Source: JBPRGG01 sp051418075
GTDB lineage: Bacteria; Bacteroidota; Bacteroidia; Cytophagales; Cyclobacteriaceae
NCBI GenBank assembly: GCA_051418075.1
Contig: JBPRGG010000041.1
Span: forward strand, 62,001-126,000
Direction of reading: 5' to 3'
DNA length: 64,000 bases
In this document: one piece after another, positions 1 to 8,579 of the stretch
How the letters are laid out: each line of letters starts with the position of its first letter
Numbering within the stretch: position 1 is the stretch's first letter
Made by a program: the position numbers and the translations under genes
The notes under the pieces: generated by a model
Seen by the model: the letters and a program-made list of their open reading frames with translations, nothing else
Told to the model about the DNA's origin: nothing
The model's database searches: none

Positions 1-2
1 CC

Positions 3-1262
3 TGGTTTTCTTCCTGGTTGTGGCCGATAACTGTATTTGACGGCATAAAAGACCCTGACAATGACGATATTAAATATTATTATCCTACCAATGACCTGGT
101 AACAGCCCCTGAAATTATTTTCTTCTGGGTGGCACGTATGATCATTTCCGGTTATGAATACCGAGGAGATAAACCTTTTAAAAATGTATATTTCACTGGT
201 ATTGTACGGGATAAAGTTGGCCGAAAGATGTCCAAATCTTTGGGAAATTCTCCTGAGCCACTGGAACTTATTCGAAATTATGGAGCAGATGGCGTTCGGA
301 CTGGCATGTTATTCAGTTCTCCGGCCGGCAATGACCTGCTGTTTGATATCAAGCTTTGTGAACAAGGTCGAAATTTTGCCAACAAGATCTGGAATGCCCT
401 ACGATTGGTAAAGGGATGGGAAACAGATACTGATCTCTCTGGTCAGGATGATCTTCCTGCTATCAACTGGATTGAGAATCGTTTCAATCAAGCATTGACT
501 GAATTAGAAGATCAATTTAACAAATATAGGATTTCAGATGCCCTGATGATCGTTTACAAGCTGATTTGGGATGATTTCTGTTCCTGGTATCTGGAAATGA
601 TAAAACCAGCTTATCAGCAACCGATTGCATCCGCTACCCTGGAAGCAACAATAAATATATTTGAAAAACTTATGAAGATCCTCCATCCGTTTATGCCATT
701 CATCACGGAAGAGGTATATCACCTGCTAAAAGAAAGGAAAGCCGATGATAATATTATCATTTCCAGTTGGCCTAAAGCGGAAAATGTGGACCAGGAATTG
801 ATCAGACAGGCAGAGACTGCTTTCCAGGTGATTCAAAATGTGAGGAATATTCGTAATGAAAAGCAAATCTCACCTAAAGAACCATTGGAACTGCAGATCA
901 AATCTAACAATCAGGTTATCTTCAGTAAGTTTATGTTTGTAATAAAAAAACTGGCTAACCTGGAAGAGGTCCAATTTGTAGGAGAAAAAACTGAAGGTGC
1001 CAGTGGATTTATTATCGGTACAAATGAATTTTTTATTCCTGTTCAGGGTAAGATCAACCAGGAAGAGGAATTGAAAAAATTAAATACTGAACTGGAATAT
1101 CAATTGGGCTTTCTTAAAAAAACGGAAGCCAAACTTAATAATAGAAAATTTGTAGATAATGCTCCGGCCCAGGTAGTGGCCATGGAACAAAAGAAAAAAT
1201 CTGATGCTGAAATCAAGATAAAATCGTTGGAAGACTCTATTAAAAATTTACAGGGAAACTAA
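3..1262 (+). CDS. valS: Valyl-tRNA synthetase, C-terminal part (5' end outside window)
   Basis: Class Ia aminoacyl-tRNA synthetase that charges tRNA-Val in the cytoplasm. The reading frame is open to the left window edge, so only about 419 codons (roughly the C-terminal half of a family protein of about 870-900 residues) are present. Seen: the ATP-binding KMSKS signature at 225-239, a helical anticodon-binding domain containing the stretch HPFMPFITEEVYHLL near 685-725, and a charged C-terminal coiled-coil arm (about 1040-1255) typical of ValRS rather than Ile- or LeuRS. The coiled-coil arm and the HPFMPFITEE pattern support Val specificity. The first ATG inside the window (18) is internal and not a start. 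The gene converges on the next gene with 6 bp between stops. Confidence 0.95.
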   Translation, partial: WFSSWLWPITVFDGIKDPDNDDIKYYYPTNDLVTAPEIIFFWVARMIISGYEYRGDKPFKNVYFTGIVRDKVGRKMSKSLGNSPEPLELIRNYGADGVRTGMLFSSPAGNDLLFDIKLCEQGRNFANKIWNALRLVKGWETDTDLSGQDDLPAINWIENRFNQALTELEDQFNKYRISDALMIVYKLIWDDFCSWYLEMIKPAYQQPIASATLEATINIFEKLMKILHPFMPFITEEVYHLLKERKADDNIIISSWPKAENVDQELIRQAETAFQVIQNVRNIRNEKQISPKEPLELQIKSNNQVIFSKFMFVIKKLANLEEVQFVGEKTEGASGFIIGTNEFFIPVQGKINQEEELKKLNTELEYQLGFLKKTEAKLNNRKFVDNAPAQVVAMEQKKKSDAEIKIKSLEDSIKNLQGN

Positions 1263-1268
1263 AAAGCA

Positions 1269-1850
1269 TTATTGTTGCGCTTCTTCAGGATGCCATAAGG
1301 AATAAAAATCCCATTGGACCAGTTTTTTTCTGAGCTGAACTTCCTGATCCATAAAATTCACATTGATGGTGTCTCTGGTATTCATCCTGTAAACCTGACA
1401 ACTGGAATCTAACGGTTCTCCCTTGGGTGAGAAATACATTTTCTTTTCTACAGTGATTGGTTTTTCAGCATAAAAAGTATTCATACGCCAAAAAATATAA
1501 TAAAGCAGTTTATCCTGATCATAGTAGTAATCAGCCAGTATAAACCAGTCACCGGAAAATGAATAATTCTCTTTCTGGACAAAAAAGCCTCTCTCTTCTG
1601 AAGGAATGATGGATATCATTTCTGATAACATTACGGTGTCTTCATTTACCGGATAAGTTACCAACTGTTGGTGCTCATAATTTGCCCCCCAGGCATAATT
1701 ATAAAATTTAGTACATTGAGGTAATTTTTGATCAATGACGGATTTCCAATACTGAACCTCCTGCTCTATTTGATTCAGCATCACATCTTTTGTTTGCCCG
1801 TATGTTTCAAATCCAATTAATAAAACAAAAACAATAATTAACACTTTCAT
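1269..1850 (-). CDS. Hypothetical exported protein
   Basis: A 193-residue protein not assigned to a family. The N-terminus has a short basic start, a hydrophobic core (VLIIVFVLLIGF) and a likely signal-peptidase I site after TYGQ, so it is probably periplasmic or on the outer face. The mature part is rich in aromatic residues (Tyr, Trp, Phe) and predicted beta strands, with two cysteines (about residues 46 and 151) that could form a disulphide. Some Bacteroidota chromophore-lyase CpcT/CpeT-like proteins have comparable size and aromatic content, but I cannot establish that. It is a single gene, tail-to-tail with valS; the neighbour upstream is the otsB-like gene, 53 bp away on the same strand. 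Confidence 0.7.
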   Translation of the reverse strand: MKVLIIVFVLLIGFETYGQTKDVMLNQIEQEVQYWKSVIDQKLPQCTKFYNYAWGANYEHQQLVTYPVNEDTVMLSEMISIIPSEERGFFVQKENYSFSGDWFILADYYYDQDKLLYYIFWRMNTFYAEKPITVEKKMYFSPKGEPLDSSCQVYRMNTRDTINVNFMDQEVQLRKKLVQWDFYSLWHPEEAQQ

Positions 1851-1903
1851 TTTTCTTCCTCACAATTATCTCCGAACGATCTGGAAATTAATTTTTCCAT
1901 GTT

Positions 1904-2716
1904 TTAATTGGCTGATCTCCTGTTTTTTAAATATTTTTTAAGCTGATTTAAAAACTCCTGAACTTCAAATGTATCATTTAATTTATAGGAAGCAAAGGTT
2001 TCTTCCTCATGATCCCCCACCAGAATCCCCATACCGTCAATATCCTTTAATGAACTAAAAGCATCTTCATCGGTCAGATCATCTCCAATATACACTTTCA
2101 AAACTTCCGGCTGGTTTAAATTTAACTTGTCCAGTAACCACAATACGGCTTTCCCTTTATGCCAGTCAATATTTGGCTTAAATTCAATGATTTTCTTTCC
2201 ACCTGCTTTTTTGAAAGAGTCATACTTATTAAAAACCTGATCAACAGTTTGCTTAAACTCATCAACCTGATTATCAGCAACATGCCTGTAGTGAATGGCT
2301 AAGGCAAATAATTTCCTTTCCACTTTGGCTCCCGGAATTGAAGCTAATTTTTCTTTAAGCTCATGTTCCGCCTGATCAAAATCAGGCAAACAATTTTTAC
2401 CTCCCTGGTGCTGCATGTGCATATCAGGTCCGGATGTATCAAATCCATGACTTCCTGAATAAATGAGTTCCTCCAGCCCCACCAAGTTAATTACGTCATT
2501 ACGATCACGACCGGATACCACTGCCAGGGTACATAAATCTGCCAGTTCTTTCAAAGCATATTTTGTTTCAGAAGGAATATGAGCATCCTCCGGATTATCA
2601 ACAATAGGCGTGAGTGTACCATCATAATCCAAAAAAAGGGCAAGGTGCTGTCCATTTAATTGTTGAAAAAACTGCTCCAGGTGATCATTGAGCCAGGGAA
2701 GATCATTAAAATTCAT
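1904..2716 (-). CDS. otsB: Trehalose-phosphatase
   Basis: HAD-superfamily phosphatase of 270 residues predicted to hydrolyse trehalose 6-phosphate to trehalose. Seen: the nucleophile motif DYDGTLTP with D30/D32, the VSGRDR motif near residue 68, and the acidic GDDLTDEDAF motif at 211-220, all diagnostic of the OtsB subfamily. Its start overlaps the 3' end of the upstream HAD gene by 11 bp, so the two are almost certainly co-transcribed and translationally coupled. No trehalose-6-phosphate synthase (OtsA) is present in the window. Mannosyl- or glucosyl-3-phosphoglycerate phosphatases are related HAD enzymes, but the DYDGTLTP/GDD pattern fits OtsB best. Confidence 0.88.
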   Translation of the reverse strand: MNFNDLPWLNDHLEQFFQQLNGQHLALFLDYDGTLTPIVDNPEDAHIPSETKYALKELADLCTLAVVSGRDRNDVINLVGLEELIYSGSHGFDTSGPDMHMQHQGGKNCLPDFDQAEHELKEKLASIPGAKVERKLFALAIHYRHVADNQVDEFKQTVDQVFNKYDSFKKAGGKKIIEFKPNIDWHKGKAVLWLLDKLNLNQPEVLKVYIGDDLTDEDAFSSLKDIDGMGILVGDHEEETFASYKLNDTFEVQEFLNQLKKYLKNRRSAN

Positions 2717-3458
2717 AATTTAATACTTTTTTCATTCCAATCGATTTGAGATCTTGTAAGTCATCCACTACCACATCTGCTCCATGCTCTATCAAGGCAC
2801 GTTTATTCCCATTTCGGGTTACTCCTACCACCAATCCAAAATCACCGGTTTTACCAGCTTTTACTCCAGATAGTGAATTTTCTATGACAATAACTTCAGA
2901 CGGTGTCAGGCCCATCTTTTGGGCAGCAAATAAATAAGCCTCATAACTGGGTTTAGCAGCCAGTTGTTTATTTTTCATAGCAAAGCCATCTACAACTACA
3001 TCAAATGTAAAATCAAGGCCGGTATGTTTTAAGATGGCCTTCCCATTCTTGCTGGAAGAAATAACTGCAATGGAAAACCCACGTTCTTTCCATTTTGTCA
3101 GCTGCAAAAGGGTATCCTGGAATATCTTTACTCCTTCCCTTTCAATAAGTTGAAGAAAAACCTGGTTCTTTTTATTGGATAAACCATATAACGTTTCCTT
3201 ATCAGGTTGATCAGCAGGATCTCCTTCAGGAAGATACAGGTTCCTTGAGTTTAGAAAATCACGGGCTGCATCTACCCGGGCTTTTCCATCTATATGGTTT
3301 TCAAAATCTGCCTCCAGATCGAACCTGCCAAAGTCCAGGTCCTCCTGATCTGCTTCCAGATAAGCATCAAACGTCATTTTCCAGGCTTTGGCATGTTGGG
3401 CTACAGTCCTGGTAATCACCCCGTCAAGATCAAGAATTACACCAGCAAATCTTTTCAT
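2706..3458 (-). CDS. HAD hydrolase, beta-phosphoglucomutase-like
   Basis: A 250-residue HAD subfamily IA protein resembling beta-phosphoglucomutase, which interconverts beta-glucose 1-phosphate and glucose 6-phosphate. Seen: motif I DLDGVI with D10 and D12 (the second Asp is the acid/base in mutases), a helical cap domain (about residues 18-105), motif II SSSKNG (around 135), and a motif III/IV region ENSLSGVKAG. The inserted cap is longer than in the smallest family members, as in the fused or adjacent forms that work with GH65 disaccharide phosphorylases. It is first in a two-gene unit with otsB. In many Bacteroidota a GH65 phosphorylase sits between or beside these two genes; none is present here. 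Substrate is inferred, not shown. Confidence 0.8.
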   Translation of the reverse strand: MKRFAGVILDLDGVITRTVAQHAKAWKMTFDAYLEADQEDLDFGRFDLEADFENHIDGKARVDAARDFLNSRNLYLPEGDPADQPDKETLYGLSNKKNQVFLQLIEREGVKIFQDTLLQLTKWKERGFSIAVISSSKNGKAILKHTGLDFTFDVVVDGFAMKNKQLAAKPSYEAYLFAAQKMGLTPSEVIVIENSLSGVKAGKTGDFGLVVGVTRNGNKRALIEHGADVVVDDLQDLKSIGMKKVLNYEF

Positions 3459-3557
3459 AATTACACACTCCTATTTATTCCAAATCAACAAACAACTAAA
3501 TATAGAATTATCCCCACTATTGGTCAATAAATACCTATCAAAAAATGTGCAAATTAT

Positions 3558-4166
3558 TTAAGGTATTGCATCTTTTATGATTACACGACGAATATTATAG
3601 AACCGATAGGCCAGATTTACCTGAAAAACCTGGTTTGATGCCCTTGAATCGCTGGCCGGTTCATCAATAATATTTCCCAAACCTAAATTGTAGCGTGCTC
3701 CAACTTCAAACCCATAGCCCAGGTAATAATTCAAGCCCAGAGAAAAGGCAATATCTACCGGATTAAAGTTTTGGTCTTCCTGAATATCCATACCATCAGC
3801 TTTGATGGTGTTATTAAGCAAAAAACCTACTTGTGGCCCGGCATATACACTTAAATATTCTGATGTGTAATATTTTAAAAGCAATGGGATTTGCAGGTAA
3901 TTCAAATTGTAATTTACTGAATCAGATTTTGCCCCCTGAAATGAATAGTAGATCTCCGGTTGCAGGGCAAATTTATTTCTGGTGATCCTGATACTGCTAT
4001 AAATCCCAGCATGTAATCCTACAGTGAGATTGGCATCAGGTAGGTCACCAGTTATGGTGGAGAAATTAGGCCCGAATTTTACACCTACATAGGCTTGTTG
4101 CTCCTGAGCCTGACCAAAAGATAAGATTCCCGTAAAAAATATGATCAATAAAAATATCCTTTTCAT
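3558..4166 (-). CDS. PorT-like outer-membrane beta-barrel protein
   Basis: A 202-residue protein with a signal peptide (FLLIIFFTGILSFGQAQ) followed by alternating hydrophobic/polar beta strands with repeated aromatic ends, e.g. GVKFGPNFSTITG, LQIPLLLKYY, SVYAGPQVGFLLN and VGARYNLGLGNI. This is the pattern of the small 8-strand PorT/OMP_b-brl_2 type barrels common in Bacteroidota. A specific role such as type IX secretion cannot be assigned, since this family is large. It is a single gene with its promoter in the 4167-4479 spacer. Confidence 0.75.
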   Translation of the reverse strand: MKRIFLLIIFFTGILSFGQAQEQQAYVGVKFGPNFSTITGDLPDANLTVGLHAGIYSSIRITRNKFALQPEIYYSFQGAKSDSVNYNLNYLQIPLLLKYYTSEYLSVYAGPQVGFLLNNTIKADGMDIQEDQNFNPVDIAFSLGLNYYLGYGFEVGARYNLGLGNIIDEPASDSRASNQVFQVNLAYRFYNIRRVIIKDAIP

Positions 4167-4479
4167 TTTGATAGGGTTAGATAAAAAAATTGCATTTGAA
4201 GAAATAACTTCTAAAGGTTTAACAGCCTATTTACTTTATGGTTATGTTAATGTGGTTTAACCACCACACCAATCATTCCAGCTTATGAGCCGGATTGGCT
4301 TAAATTGAATAACCTTCGAAGGTCATCCTGAAATTTTAACCTTCAAGTCCGAAGTGATAAAATTTAAAGAAATCTCTATTAGCAGCAAACCCAACCATTA
4401 AATTACTGATAATCAAAAAATTAATACCCAACCAGCTGCTGTTGGATCCAAAAATGCGCTGGCAGCTAATTAAAGCAAT
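4167..4479. other. Intergenic spacer with three inverted repeats
   Basis: A 313-bp gap between galE (upstream, minus strand) and the barrel gene. It codes for nothing I can support. It holds three short dyad symmetries: TGTGGT/ACCACA at 4251-4268, the perfect 12-bp palindrome ACCTTCGAAGGT at 4312-4323, and an imperfect hairpin with arms AAATTTTA (4331-4338) and TAAAATTT (4358-4365) enclosing CTTC/GAAG. A further palindrome TTGGATCCAA (around 4442-4451) lies between AGCTGC and GCAGCT arms. None ends in a strong T tract on either strand, so a terminator is not clear. Confidence 0.5.
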
Positions 4480-5511
4480 TTATTTTGAAGACAAAGCTTT
4501 CTGCCAATTCCAGGCGGAAAGCATCATTTCATCCAGAGATCTCTCAGCTTTCCAGCCTAATTCCTGATTGGCCAACCTGGTATCGGCCCAGATCTGTTCT
4601 ATATCGCCAGGGCGCCGGTCTACAATTTTATATTTCAATTTTTCACCGCTTACTTTTTGAAAAGTATCGATCACTTCCAACACAGAATTACCTTTGCCGG
4701 TACCCAGGTTGAAAAATTCATAGCGATTTTTATATTGTTGCTGCAGCAAGCGATTTACCGCTACCACGTGGGCTTTAGCCAGATCTACCACATGGATATA
4801 ATCGCGAATACAGGATCCGTCCGGGGTATTATAGTCATCTCCAAACACCTTCAACTCATCTCTTAGTCCGGCTGCAGTTTGGGTAATGAAAGGCACCAGA
4901 TTATTAGGTATACCCAATGGAAGTTCCCCAATTAAGGCTGAATGATGGGCACCGGTGGGATTGAAATATCTTAAAGATATAGCTTTTAATAATTCAACCG
5001 CCATTACCGTATCCTTTATGACCTCTTCTGAAATCTTTTTGGTATTACCATAAGGTGAAGCGGGTTGCTGAACCAATGCAGATTCATCCACTGGCAATTT
5101 ATCAGGTTGTCCATAAACAGTACAGGATGATGAAAATACCAGGTTTGGCACACTGTACCTTTCCATGTTTTCCAGCAAATTCAACAGGGAACCCAGGTTG
5201 TTCCGATAATATAATAAAGGTTTCTCTACTGATTCACCCACTGCTTTGGAAGCAGCAAAATGTATAACAGCGGCTATGTCATGATTATTATCAAAAAACT
5301 GATCCAGCTTTTTCCCCTCAACCAGATTAAACTGTTCAAAGAAAGGTCTTAAACCTGTGATCTTTTCAATGCTATCCAGCACTTCCAGGTTGGAATTGGA
5401 AAGGTCATCAATGATTAACACTTCATAGCCTTCCTGTATCAATTCTACCACTGTATGCGAGCCAATATAACCCACACCACCAGTTACCAGTATCTTTGTA
5501 TTATCAGTCAT
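4480..5511 (-). CDS. galE: UDP-glucose 4-epimerase
   Basis: Extended short-chain dehydrogenase of 343 residues that interconverts UDP-glucose and UDP-galactose with bound NAD. Seen: the Rossmann motif GGVGYIGSHT at residues 11-20, the acidic pair IIDDLSNS, the SSSCTVYG strand (about 127-134) giving the catalytic Ser, and the Y154-x3-K158 couple (SPYGNTKK). The substrate-side motifs RYFNPTGAH and RDYIHVVDLA are typical of GalE. Length fits the family (about 338-345). It supplies UDP-galactose that the capsule genes 35 kb away could use. Located 45 bp downstream of tdh on the same strand, so the two may be one transcript. Confidence 0.95.
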   Translation of the reverse strand: MTDNTKILVTGGVGYIGSHTVVELIQEGYEVLIIDDLSNSNLEVLDSIEKITGLRPFFEQFNLVEGKKLDQFFDNNHDIAAVIHFAASKAVGESVEKPLLYYRNNLGSLLNLLENMERYSVPNLVFSSSCTVYGQPDKLPVDESALVQQPASPYGNTKKISEEVIKDTVMAVELLKAISLRYFNPTGAHHSALIGELPLGIPNNLVPFITQTAAGLRDELKVFGDDYNTPDGSCIRDYIHVVDLAKAHVVAVNRLLQQQYKNRYEFFNLGTGKGNSVLEVIDTFQKVSGEKLKYKIVDRRPGDIEQIWADTRLANQELGWKAERSLDEMMLSAWNWQKALSSK

Positions 5512-5556
5512 TCTATTTTATTTATGAGGTGGAAAAATTTTTTACAAACTTAAGAA

Positions 5557-6582
5557 TTACCATTCTAATATTACTTTGCCGCAATTACCTGATTCCATAA
5601 TTTCAAATCCTTCTTGATACGCTTCGATAGGCAAACGATGGGTAATAATAGGGCTTATATCAAGCCCGGATAGCAACATCTGGATCATCATGTACCAGGT
5701 TTCAAACATTTCACGACCATATATACCCTTCAAAGTTAATCCCCTGAAGATAATATCATTCCAATTGATGGAGGTATCCTGTGGTAATATGCCCAATAAA
5801 GCTATTTTACCTCCATGATACATATGGGTAATCATATTGTTTAAAGCCGGAGCTGCTCCGGAACATTCCAGGCCTATGTCAAAACCACGACTCATACCCA
5901 GTTGCGGCATCACCTGTCCGAATTTTTCAGTGATGGGATCCATTACCCGGGTAGCGCCCATTTTTTGAGCCAGATTACGCCGGTATTCATTGGGATCGGA
6001 TACTACAATATTTCTGGCTCCGGCAAACTTACAAATGGCGCTAATCATATTTCCAATAGGACCTGCTCCTGTTATCAACACGTCTTCTCCCAATACCCTG
6101 AATGATAGAGCAGTGTGGGTAGCATTACCTAAAGGATCCATGATAGCCACAATATCATCTGGTATTTTATTATTGACTTTCACCACATTACTGGCTGGTA
6201 TCACCAGGTATTCGGCAAAGGCACCATCCTGGTTGACTCCTACTCCAACGGTATTTTCACAAATATGCTTACGTCCCCTGCGACAATTTCTACACATACC
6301 ACAGGCAATATGACCTTCTCCGGTTACCCTTTCGCCCTCTGTGATCCCTTCTACTTCCTGGCCTACCTTTTCAATGATACCCACATATTCATGTCCAATA
6401 ACAGTAGGTACTTTTACTGTATTCCTGGCCCAGTTATCCCATTTGTAAATATGTAGATCAGTACCACAGATGGAAGTCTTTTTGATCTTAATCAAAACAT
6501 CATTAACCCCTAATTGAGGAGGGGCTACCTCCTGCATCCAAATTCCTTTTTCAGATTTTGATTTTACTAGCGCTCTCATCAT
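5557..6582 (-). CDS. tdh: L-threonine 3-dehydrogenase (zinc-dependent)
   Basis: Medium-chain zinc alcohol dehydrogenase, 341 residues, predicted to oxidise L-threonine to 2-amino-3-ketobutyrate with NAD. Seen: catalytic zinc ligand C39 in SICGTDLHIYKWD, GHEYVG, the structural zinc lobe with four cysteines (CGMCRNC...C, about 97-112), and the nucleotide-binding GAGPIGNM. The block TDLHIYKWDNWA is characteristic of Tdh rather than sorbitol dehydrogenase. Two adjacent Met codons begin the frame; the second (6579) is equally likely as start. No kbl (2-amino-3-ketobutyrate CoA ligase) is beside it. Confidence 0.92.
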   Translation of the reverse strand: MMRALVKSKSEKGIWMQEVAPPQLGVNDVLIKIKKTSICGTDLHIYKWDNWARNTVKVPTVIGHEYVGIIEKVGQEVEGITEGERVTGEGHIACGMCRNCRRGRKHICENTVGVGVNQDGAFAEYLVIPASNVVKVNNKIPDDIVAIMDPLGNATHTALSFRVLGEDVLITGAGPIGNMISAICKFAGARNIVVSDPNEYRRNLAQKMGATRVMDPITEKFGQVMPQLGMSRGFDIGLECSGAAPALNNMITHMYHGGKIALLGILPQDTSINWNDIIFRGLTLKGIYGREMFETWYMMIQMLLSGLDISPIITHRLPIEAYQEGFEIMESGNCGKVILEW

Positions 6583-6929
6583 TTTCTATTTCGCAACAAA
6601 AGTATATAATAACTAATTTGATAACAGACAATAAGTGTAATTTTTTCATCTGATCAATTCCGGGAAATAACTGCTTCATGACATTTATCACAGTTCATTA
6701 TTGCCAACTAAACCAAAAAACACCGGCAGCAGTTAAGTTTGTATATCAGATTCAATATTAATTTTTGGCTATAGAAATAAACTTATTTTTTAAAGATCAG
6801 ACTGAAAGGCGCAAGCTATTAACCAGAAAGTAAAATTCTGCTTGTTCATTTGAAACCTGGCTATTTAGGTAGCTCCAAGTGCTTACCAAGCAGAATTTCA
6901 TGTGAACAACATAAACATTTTTCTAACTA
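6583..6929. other. Divergent promoter region with long inverted repeat
   Basis: A 347-bp spacer between divergently transcribed tdh and the SPW/VKOR gene. AT-rich, no ORF supported. It contains the inverted repeat listed separately (6833-6898). Confidence 0.6.
6833..6898. repeat. Perfect 12-nt inverted repeat, structured 5' leader
   Basis: The arms AAATTCTGCTTG (6833-6844) and CAAGCAGAATTT (6887-6898) are exact reverse complements separated by 42 nt. Inside, TTCATTTGAA and GCTA-TTTAGG-TAGC can form two smaller hairpins, giving a multi-branched fold. It ends 31 nt before the start codon of the SPW/VKOR gene and has no T tract after it, so it is more likely a leader structure or protein site than a terminator. 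Function unknown. Confidence 0.55.
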
Positions 6930-8534
6930 ATGAAAAAGAGAGAAAACTGGAAAACTGAAGACTCCGGTACACCTCAACCTGAAAAAGCCGGAGGAAAACC
7001 ACCAGGAAAAAGTAAAAAGCCCGGTATAAAAGGAGAAATGGTAAAAAGAGGTGTAAGCCGCCCCATGGCAGAAAAAGAAATCAAAAAAAAATCACATAAG
7101 CAGCATCATTCATCAAAAAAACGATCTGGCTCTATGAATTATCAGGACCGGAAAAAAATGCTGCATATGCATCATATGCAAACCCTTTGGGTTTATTGGA
7201 TGATCATCTTACTGGGTGTCTGGATGCTTTTATCTCCTTTAACTTTTAGTTATGGAAAATCTGTAGTTGACCCAAGTGGTGGGCGTTCCGTCTGGTTGTC
7301 GCTGTCTGCCAGAATCACCATTATGACCTGGAGTGATATAGTCAGTGGCATGCTTTTGATCTTCTATGGCTGGCGCTCATTAACTCCAAACCGCCCTGTC
7401 AGCCTATGGGTGGTTTGTTTTGTAGGCATCTGGTTAAATGTAGCACCACTGGTGTTCTGGGCACCTAACGCAGCGGCCTACATCAACGATACACTGGTAG
7501 GTACTCTCCTAATAGCCCTTTCCATTTTAATTCCTGGAATGCCAAACATGATGATGTATATGAAAATGGGTAACCAGGTTCCTCCCGGCTGGAGCTATAA
7601 TCCTTCCAGTTGGCCCCAACGTTGGATCATGATTGGCACCGGATTTCTGGGTTGGATGGTATCACGATATTTAGGGGCTTTCCAATTGGGATATATTGAC
7701 CAGATCTGGGATCCATTTTTTGGTAACGGGAGTCGTCAGGTTTTAAACTCCAACATGTCTCATATGTGGCCCATTTCCGACGGGGCAATGGGTGCATTGG
7801 CTTATACCCTGGAGTTTTTAATGGGTTGGATGGGAAGCCCTTCCCGCTGGCGTACTATGCCCTGGATGGTCACATTTTTTGGCATTTTAGTGATTCCATT
7901 GGGATTAGTTCATATTTTTTTAGTGATTTCCCAGCCGGTAGTAGTGGGACATTGGTGTACTTTTTGTCTTTTGGCAGCGGCAATCATGCTACCCATGATC
8001 CCGTTGGAAATAGATGAGGTTTTTGCTATGTTCCAGTTTCTGAAGTACTCCAAAAAGAAAGGAAGGAATATGTGGAAGGTGTTTTGGAAAGGTGGAGAAA
8101 TTGAAGATGGTGGCAAAGATGATCGATCTCCCCAATTGATGAAGTTTCCCCAACAACCAGGTAAAGTATTCAGGGCAGCTATCTGGGGCATGAGCTTTCC
8201 CAGGACCCTGATCCTTTCATCCATCATTGGCATCTGGCTGATGTTTTCACCCTGGGTTTTCGGATTAACAGATTGGGCTGCCAATTTTAATCATTTGGGA
8301 GGTGCCCTCATAGTTGTTACTTCAGTGATAGCCATGGGCGAAATTATCAGAACATTGAGAGTTTTAAACATCTTACTGGCTTTGGTAGTAATTATTGGCA
8401 CCTGGACCGCCCAGGGAGCTGGAATCCCAGGTCAAATCAATGCAATAGTGACAGGTATTCTGGTTATTATTTCGGCTGTACCTATCGGAACAATTAAACA
8501 ACAATACGGTATGTGGGACAGCTATATCAGATAA
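6930..8534 (+). CDS. SPW-repeat / vitamin K epoxide reductase-like membrane protein
   Basis: A 534-residue polytopic membrane protein. The first ~80 residues are a hydrophilic, Lys/Pro-rich cytoplasmic tail. Helices then follow the SPW pattern (LLSPLTFSYG, NVAPLVFWAP). A middle block resembles the VKOR four-helix bundle: YLGAFQLGYIDQIWDPFFG, WPISDGAMGALAYTLEFLMG, and a redox CxxC at C343/C346 (HWCTFC). A second SPW segment lies near the C-terminus (LMFSPWVFGL). VKOR homologues recycle DsbA-type thiol oxidases using quinone. Here the extra loop cysteine pair of classical VKORs is not visible: the only other Cys is in a helix (WVVCFVG). Redox activity is therefore uncertain. It is followed 45 bp later by a glycosidase gene on the same strand. 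Confidence 0.78.
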   Translation: MKKRENWKTEDSGTPQPEKAGGKPPGKSKKPGIKGEMVKRGVSRPMAEKEIKKKSHKQHHSSKKRSGSMNYQDRKKMLHMHHMQTLWVYWMIILLGVWMLLSPLTFSYGKSVVDPSGGRSVWLSLSARITIMTWSDIVSGMLLIFYGWRSLTPNRPVSLWVVCFVGIWLNVAPLVFWAPNAAAYINDTLVGTLLIALSILIPGMPNMMMYMKMGNQVPPGWSYNPSSWPQRWIMIGTGFLGWMVSRYLGAFQLGYIDQIWDPFFGNGSRQVLNSNMSHMWPISDGAMGALAYTLEFLMGWMGSPSRWRTMPWMVTFFGILVIPLGLVHIFLVISQPVVVGHWCTFCLLAAAIMLPMIPLEIDEVFAMFQFLKYSKKKGRNMWKVFWKGGEIEDGGKDDRSPQLMKFPQQPGKVFRAAIWGMSFPRTLILSSIIGIWLMFSPWVFGLTDWAANFNHLGGALIVVTSVIAMGEIIRTLRVLNILLALVVIIGTWTAQGAGIPGQINAIVTGILVIISAVPIGTIKQQYGMWDSYIR

Positions 8535-8579
8535 AGTCGTAAACTTAACTATCAACAGACTGTTCAAAAATCATTAAAT

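Noticed and set aside
3294..3530. Plus-strand frame across the HAD gene start
   Set aside because: Overlaps a strongly supported HAD gene in the opposite direction; no family features.
4312..4365. galE terminator
   Set aside because: The hairpins have no T tract in the galE direction and lie over 100 bp past its stop codon, so I list them as inverted repeats only.
7910..8284. 124-codon minus-strand frame opposite the SPW/VKOR gene
   Set aside because: Antisense shadow of a well-supported membrane-protein gene; its translation shows no recognisable domain.
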